From the NCBI RefSeq assembly GCF_009811795.1, contig NZ_BLJE01000004.1, positions 186,001 through 250,000 on the forward strand: 64,000 bases of DNA. Direction: 5' to 3'. Under the pieces are notes generated by a model. It did not search any database. It saw nothing but the letters and a program-made list of their open reading frames with translations, and was not told where the DNA came from. This stretch comes from Litoreibacter roseus. GTDB taxonomy: Bacteria > Pseudomonadota > Alphaproteobacteria > Rhodobacterales > Rhodobacteraceae. Below, piece after piece: positions 61,615 to 64,000 of the stretch (positions are counted from its first letter, which is position 1; each line of letters opens with the position of its first letter). The translations under genes and the position numbers were made by a program.

Positions 61615-63306
61615 CTATCCAAGCACGCGTCGGGCGATCACTTGCGCTTGAATCTCCGCGGCACCCTCGAAGATGTTCAGGATGCGCGCATCGCACAGAA
61701 CGCGACTGATCTTGTATTCCAGCGCGAAGCCATTCCCACCGTGAATTTGCAGACCATTGTCCGCACAGGCCCAGGCCACCCGTGCGCCCAGAAGCTTGGC
61801 CATGCCTGCTTCCAGATCACAGCGTCGGTCGTTGTCTTTCTCGTAGGCAGAGAAATAGGTCAATTGGCGCGCGATCATGATCTCCACCGCCATCATCGCG
61901 AGTTTGCCGGAGACTCGTGGAAACTCGATCAGAGCCTTGCCGAATTGCTTGCGGTCTTGCGCGTATTGCATCGCGATATCCAGCGCGGATTGCGCAACTC
62001 CAATGGCGCGGGCGGCTGTCTGAATGCGAGCGGATTCAAATGTCTGCATCAACTGCTTGAAGCCTTGCCCTTCGGCGCCGCCGAGCAGATTTTCGCCCTT
62101 CACATGGAAGTTGTCGAACCCCAGCTCGTATTCCTTCATACCGCGGTATCCTAGAACTTCGATTTCGCCGCCTGTCATATTCTCCGTTGGAAACGGGTTC
62201 TCGTCGGTTCCGGGTGTCTTTTCTGCAAGGAACATGGACAGCCCCTTGTAATCAGACGTCTCCGGGTCTGTCCGCGCCAAGAGCGTCATAACCTGCGTGC
62301 GCGTCGCGTGGGTGATCCATGTCTTGTTGCCGGTGACCTTGTAATCGTCACCGTCTTTCACAGCCCGTGTGCGCAGACTACCCAAGTCAGAGCCTGTGTT
62401 CGGCTCTGTAAAGACCGCTGTCGGAAGCGTTTCAGCGCTCGCGAGTTGCGGAAGCCACTTCTGCTTCTGCTCCTCCGTGCCGCCGCACAGGATAAGTTCG
62501 GCTGCGATCTCAGACCGGGTGCCCAAAGAGCCGACGCCGATATAGCCACGCGAAAGTTCTTCCGACACCACACACATGGAGGTCTTGGACATGCCAAAGC
62601 CACCATATTCCTCTGGGATCGTCAGGCCGAAAACGCCCAGCTCAGCCATCTCGTTGATGATCTCCATCGGGATCAACTCGTCTTTCAGATGCCAGTCATG
62701 TGCATGGGGCTCTACACGATCGACGCTGAACCTGCGGAACTGTTCCCGGATCATTTCAAGTTCTTCGTCGAGGCCCGATGCGCCTACGGTGATATTGGCA
62801 GACTGTTCTTGCATCAGTTCGACAAGCCGCGTGCGGGCCTGCTGTGTATTGCCGTTTTGGGTCAACGCCATAACGTCATCAGTCATCAATGCGCGCTGAT
62901 CATCCTGGCTTAGACCGATGTCTTGCAGGCGGAGGATTTCACCCTGTGACATCGGGATTCCGCCGTAGATCTGCCAGAGGTATTCGCCGAACGCGATCTG
63001 GTGCAGGAGTTGTTCTGTCTCACCGAAGCGACCGGTCGACTGTAACCCTTCGGCCCATTTCTGCATCTGTCCGAGGGCTTCGGTATATGTCGCAAGCCAA
63101 GCTAGGCCGTGTGCCGCTGTCTGGTTCTGCTCGATGAGCGCGCCGGAGACACGACCGTCGTGGCTGACTACGTCGCGAACCTTGGTCTTTGCGGTCTCGA
63201 GTATGGTCTGCACGGCTCCGACCGCGACTGCTGTTTTTGTCAGAAGGTCGGCGAGAATGGGTGAGCTGTCAGCCTGCAGGGGCATGTCTTGTCCGTCGTG
63301 CGCCAT
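61615..63306 (-). CDS. mcd: (2S)-methylsuccinyl-CoA dehydrogenase (acyl-CoA dehydrogenase family)
   Basis: A 563-residue FAD enzyme. The acyl-CoA dehydrogenase fold occupies about 175-560, with PTAVFTEPNTGSDLGSLRT near 300, WITHATRTQ near 330 and NIFEGAAEIQ near the end. An extra N-terminal helical region of about 165 residues is characteristic of methylsuccinyl-CoA dehydrogenase of the ethylmalonyl-CoA pathway. It oxidises (2S)-methylsuccinyl-CoA to mesaconyl-CoA and passes electrons to ETF. The assignment is by overall plan and by the presence of mcl1, not by catalytic residue. ATG 63306 has an AGAGGA site. It is divergent from the TSUP gene. Confidence 0.85.
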   Translation of the reverse strand: MAHDGQDMPLQADSSPILADLLTKTAVAVGAVQTILETAKTKVRDVVSHDGRVSGALIEQNQTAAHGLAWLATYTEALGQMQKWAEGLQSTGRFGETEQLLHQIAFGEYLWQIYGGIPMSQGEILRLQDIGLSQDDQRALMTDDVMALTQNGNTQQARTRLVELMQEQSANITVGASGLDEELEMIREQFRRFSVDRVEPHAHDWHLKDELIPMEIINEMAELGVFGLTIPEEYGGFGMSKTSMCVVSEELSRGYIGVGSLGTRSEIAAELILCGGTEEQKQKWLPQLASAETLPTAVFTEPNTGSDLGSLRTRAVKDGDDYKVTGNKTWITHATRTQVMTLLARTDPETSDYKGLSMFLAEKTPGTDENPFPTENMTGGEIEVLGYRGMKEYELGFDNFHVKGENLLGGAEGQGFKQLMQTFESARIQTAARAIGVAQSALDIAMQYAQDRKQFGKALIEFPRVSGKLAMMAVEIMIARQLTYFSAYEKDNDRRCDLEAGMAKLLGARVAWACADNGLQIHGGNGFALEYKISRVLCDARILNIFEGAAEIQAQVIARRVLG

Positions 63307-63466
63307 CGTTCGAATCCTCTTTCAAAGCTTGGCTTTGGAATAAATCTTTCGCACTTGCAGCGCAATTATAATTCACATGAATGAAGCTAAATGAACTTTT
63401 ATGTCGCAGCGGAAGATTGCATTTTTCGGACAAAGTGAGAACACTTTTAATCGACAATTAGGTTTC

Positions 63467-64000
63467 ATGGAATCGTATCTAGTGTTGTCGTACGGTGCCG
63501 TTGTTGGTGCTGTATGCGTTATGTTTATCGGTGGTTTCCTCAAAGGCGCGACCGGTTTCGGAATGCCCATGATCGTGGTATCGGGCATGTCATTTCTTAC
63601 TGACCCGAAGATGATTGTCGCGTCCTTGGTTCTTCCGCTTCTTGTGACAAATCTGATCCAGATCGCTCGTGGGGGCCTCAGAACAGCGCTGAGCGTGCTG
63701 CGGGAGCATTGGCGCTATATCCTGCTGGTCTGCATTGGCGTTATCGTCTCGTCTCAGTTCATCATGTATGTGGAAAGCCGCATGATGTACCTGCTGCTTG
63801 GCGGCCCGATCGTTGCTTTATCCTTTGTGCAACTGTTGGGCGTGAGATGCCAGATTTCGGATCAAAGCAGTAAGGGCTTTGAAACCGTCGCAAGCTTGAC
63901 TTCAGGCGTGCTGGGTGGGCTGGCCGGGTCATGGGGCCCGCCGACGGTCCTGTACCTCTTGGCGGTCAACACACCGAAGGCAAAGCAAATGATCGTTCAG
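63467..64000 (+). CDS. TSUP-family (TauE/SafE) permease, 3' end cut by window edge
   Basis: The first 178 codons of a membrane permease, open to the last base of the window. MESYLVLSYGAVVGAVCVM is followed by the family repeat motif GGFLKGATGFGMPM near residue 22 and a second copy LGGLAGSWGPPTVLYLL near 148. About five hydrophobic helices are seen so far. TSUP proteins export sulfite, sulfoacetate or other organosulfonates. ATG 63467 gives this N-terminus. The 160 bases before it, shared with mcd, should hold both promoters. Confidence 0.85.
   Translation, partial: MESYLVLSYGAVVGAVCVMFIGGFLKGATGFGMPMIVVSGMSFLTDPKMIVASLVLPLLVTNLIQIARGGLRTALSVLREHWRYILLVCIGVIVSSQFIMYVESRMMYLLLGGPIVALSFVQLLGVRCQISDQSSKGFETVASLTSGVLGGLAGSWGPPTVLYLLAVNTPKAKQMIVQ

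Noticed and set aside
1-64000. CRISPR array, prophage or insertion sequence.
   Set aside because: I saw no regularly spaced repeats, no cas or integrase genes and no transposase; the gene content is ordinary chromosome.
1-64000. tRNA or rRNA genes in the intergenic gaps.
   Set aside because: No cloverleaf-like arms or rRNA sequence were recognised by eye in the gaps; a covariance-model scan would be the decisive test.

Overview
The window is a continuous stretch of high-GC, gene-dense alphaproteobacterial chromosome. It looks like a marine Rhodobacterales (roseobacter-group) genome. Signs of this are an Mcl1-type malyl-CoA lyase and a methylsuccinyl-CoA dehydrogenase-type acyl-CoA dehydrogenase (ethylmalonyl-CoA pathway), a phaA-phaB pair, a pqqABCDE operon, a bacteriophytochrome with a FixJ-type partner, TRAP binding proteins, a BCCT transporter, a VPLPA-CTERM-like surface protein and a pdxJ-acpS-lepB-rnc-era-recO operon. 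I found no rRNA, tRNA, insertion sequence, prophage or CRISPR array. Most of the DNA is housekeeping or central-metabolism genes.

Layout. 1-2.3 kb: the end of an alpha-E/transglutaminase/Anbu (proteasome-like) cluster whose upstream part is cut off by the window edge. 2.3-7.2 kb: LysR and GNAT genes, monomeric isocitrate dehydrogenase and a Crp/Fnr regulator. 7.7-14.3 kb: bacteriophytochrome kinase, FixJ-like regulator, a lone divergent receiver domain, then pqqABCDE, all on the plus strand. 14.4-19.2 kb: a DUF5996 gene, two tandem TRAP binding proteins without membrane subunits, and an Hsp70/YegD-like gene. 19.3-29.2 kb: BCCT transporter, CBS-domain membrane protein, tag, an EAL phosphodiesterase, phaA-phaB, LysR, small proteins, a TrmN6-like methyltransferase and a polyprenyl diphosphate synthase. 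29.2-33.6 kb (minus): ETF-ubiquinone oxidoreductase, a TPR protein and ispE. 33.8-38 kb: DUF2834, lysA and a large DUF4175 protein.

38-47 kb: a zinc-ribbon membrane protein, plsC, a PPOX flavoprotein, accA, an AraC/GyrI regulator, mcl1, a MalY-type aminotransferase, and three tandem peptide-deformylase genes overlapping fmt. 47-50.5 kb (minus): a basic secreted protein and a tightly overlapping operon ispH-lysE-DUF3429-methyltransferase-rnhA. 50.6-56 kb: CTERM protein, NYN/LabA protein, folK, rpoZ, a bifunctional RSH (p)ppGpp enzyme and DUF2062. 56-61.2 kb: pdxJ, a hypothetical gene, acpS, lepB, rnc, era, DUF1491 and recO, mostly overlapping. 61.2-64 kb: a META-like lipoprotein, mcd, and a TSUP-family permease cut by the right edge.

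Links between genes. PhaA, PhaB, Mcd and Mcl1 are consecutive or near-consecutive steps of ethylmalonyl-CoA acetate assimilation, held at three separate loci. Def and Fmt are the two ends of the N-formyl-methionine cycle; the third Def copy has the metal-site residues but lacks the catalytic HEXXH glutamate. The adjacency of a light-sensing two-component system to pqq genes suggests, without proving, light- or redox-linked control of PQQ synthesis. The most interesting poorly understood systems are the Anbu/alpha-E/transglutaminase cluster, the deformylase triplet and the phytochrome-pqq neighbourhood.
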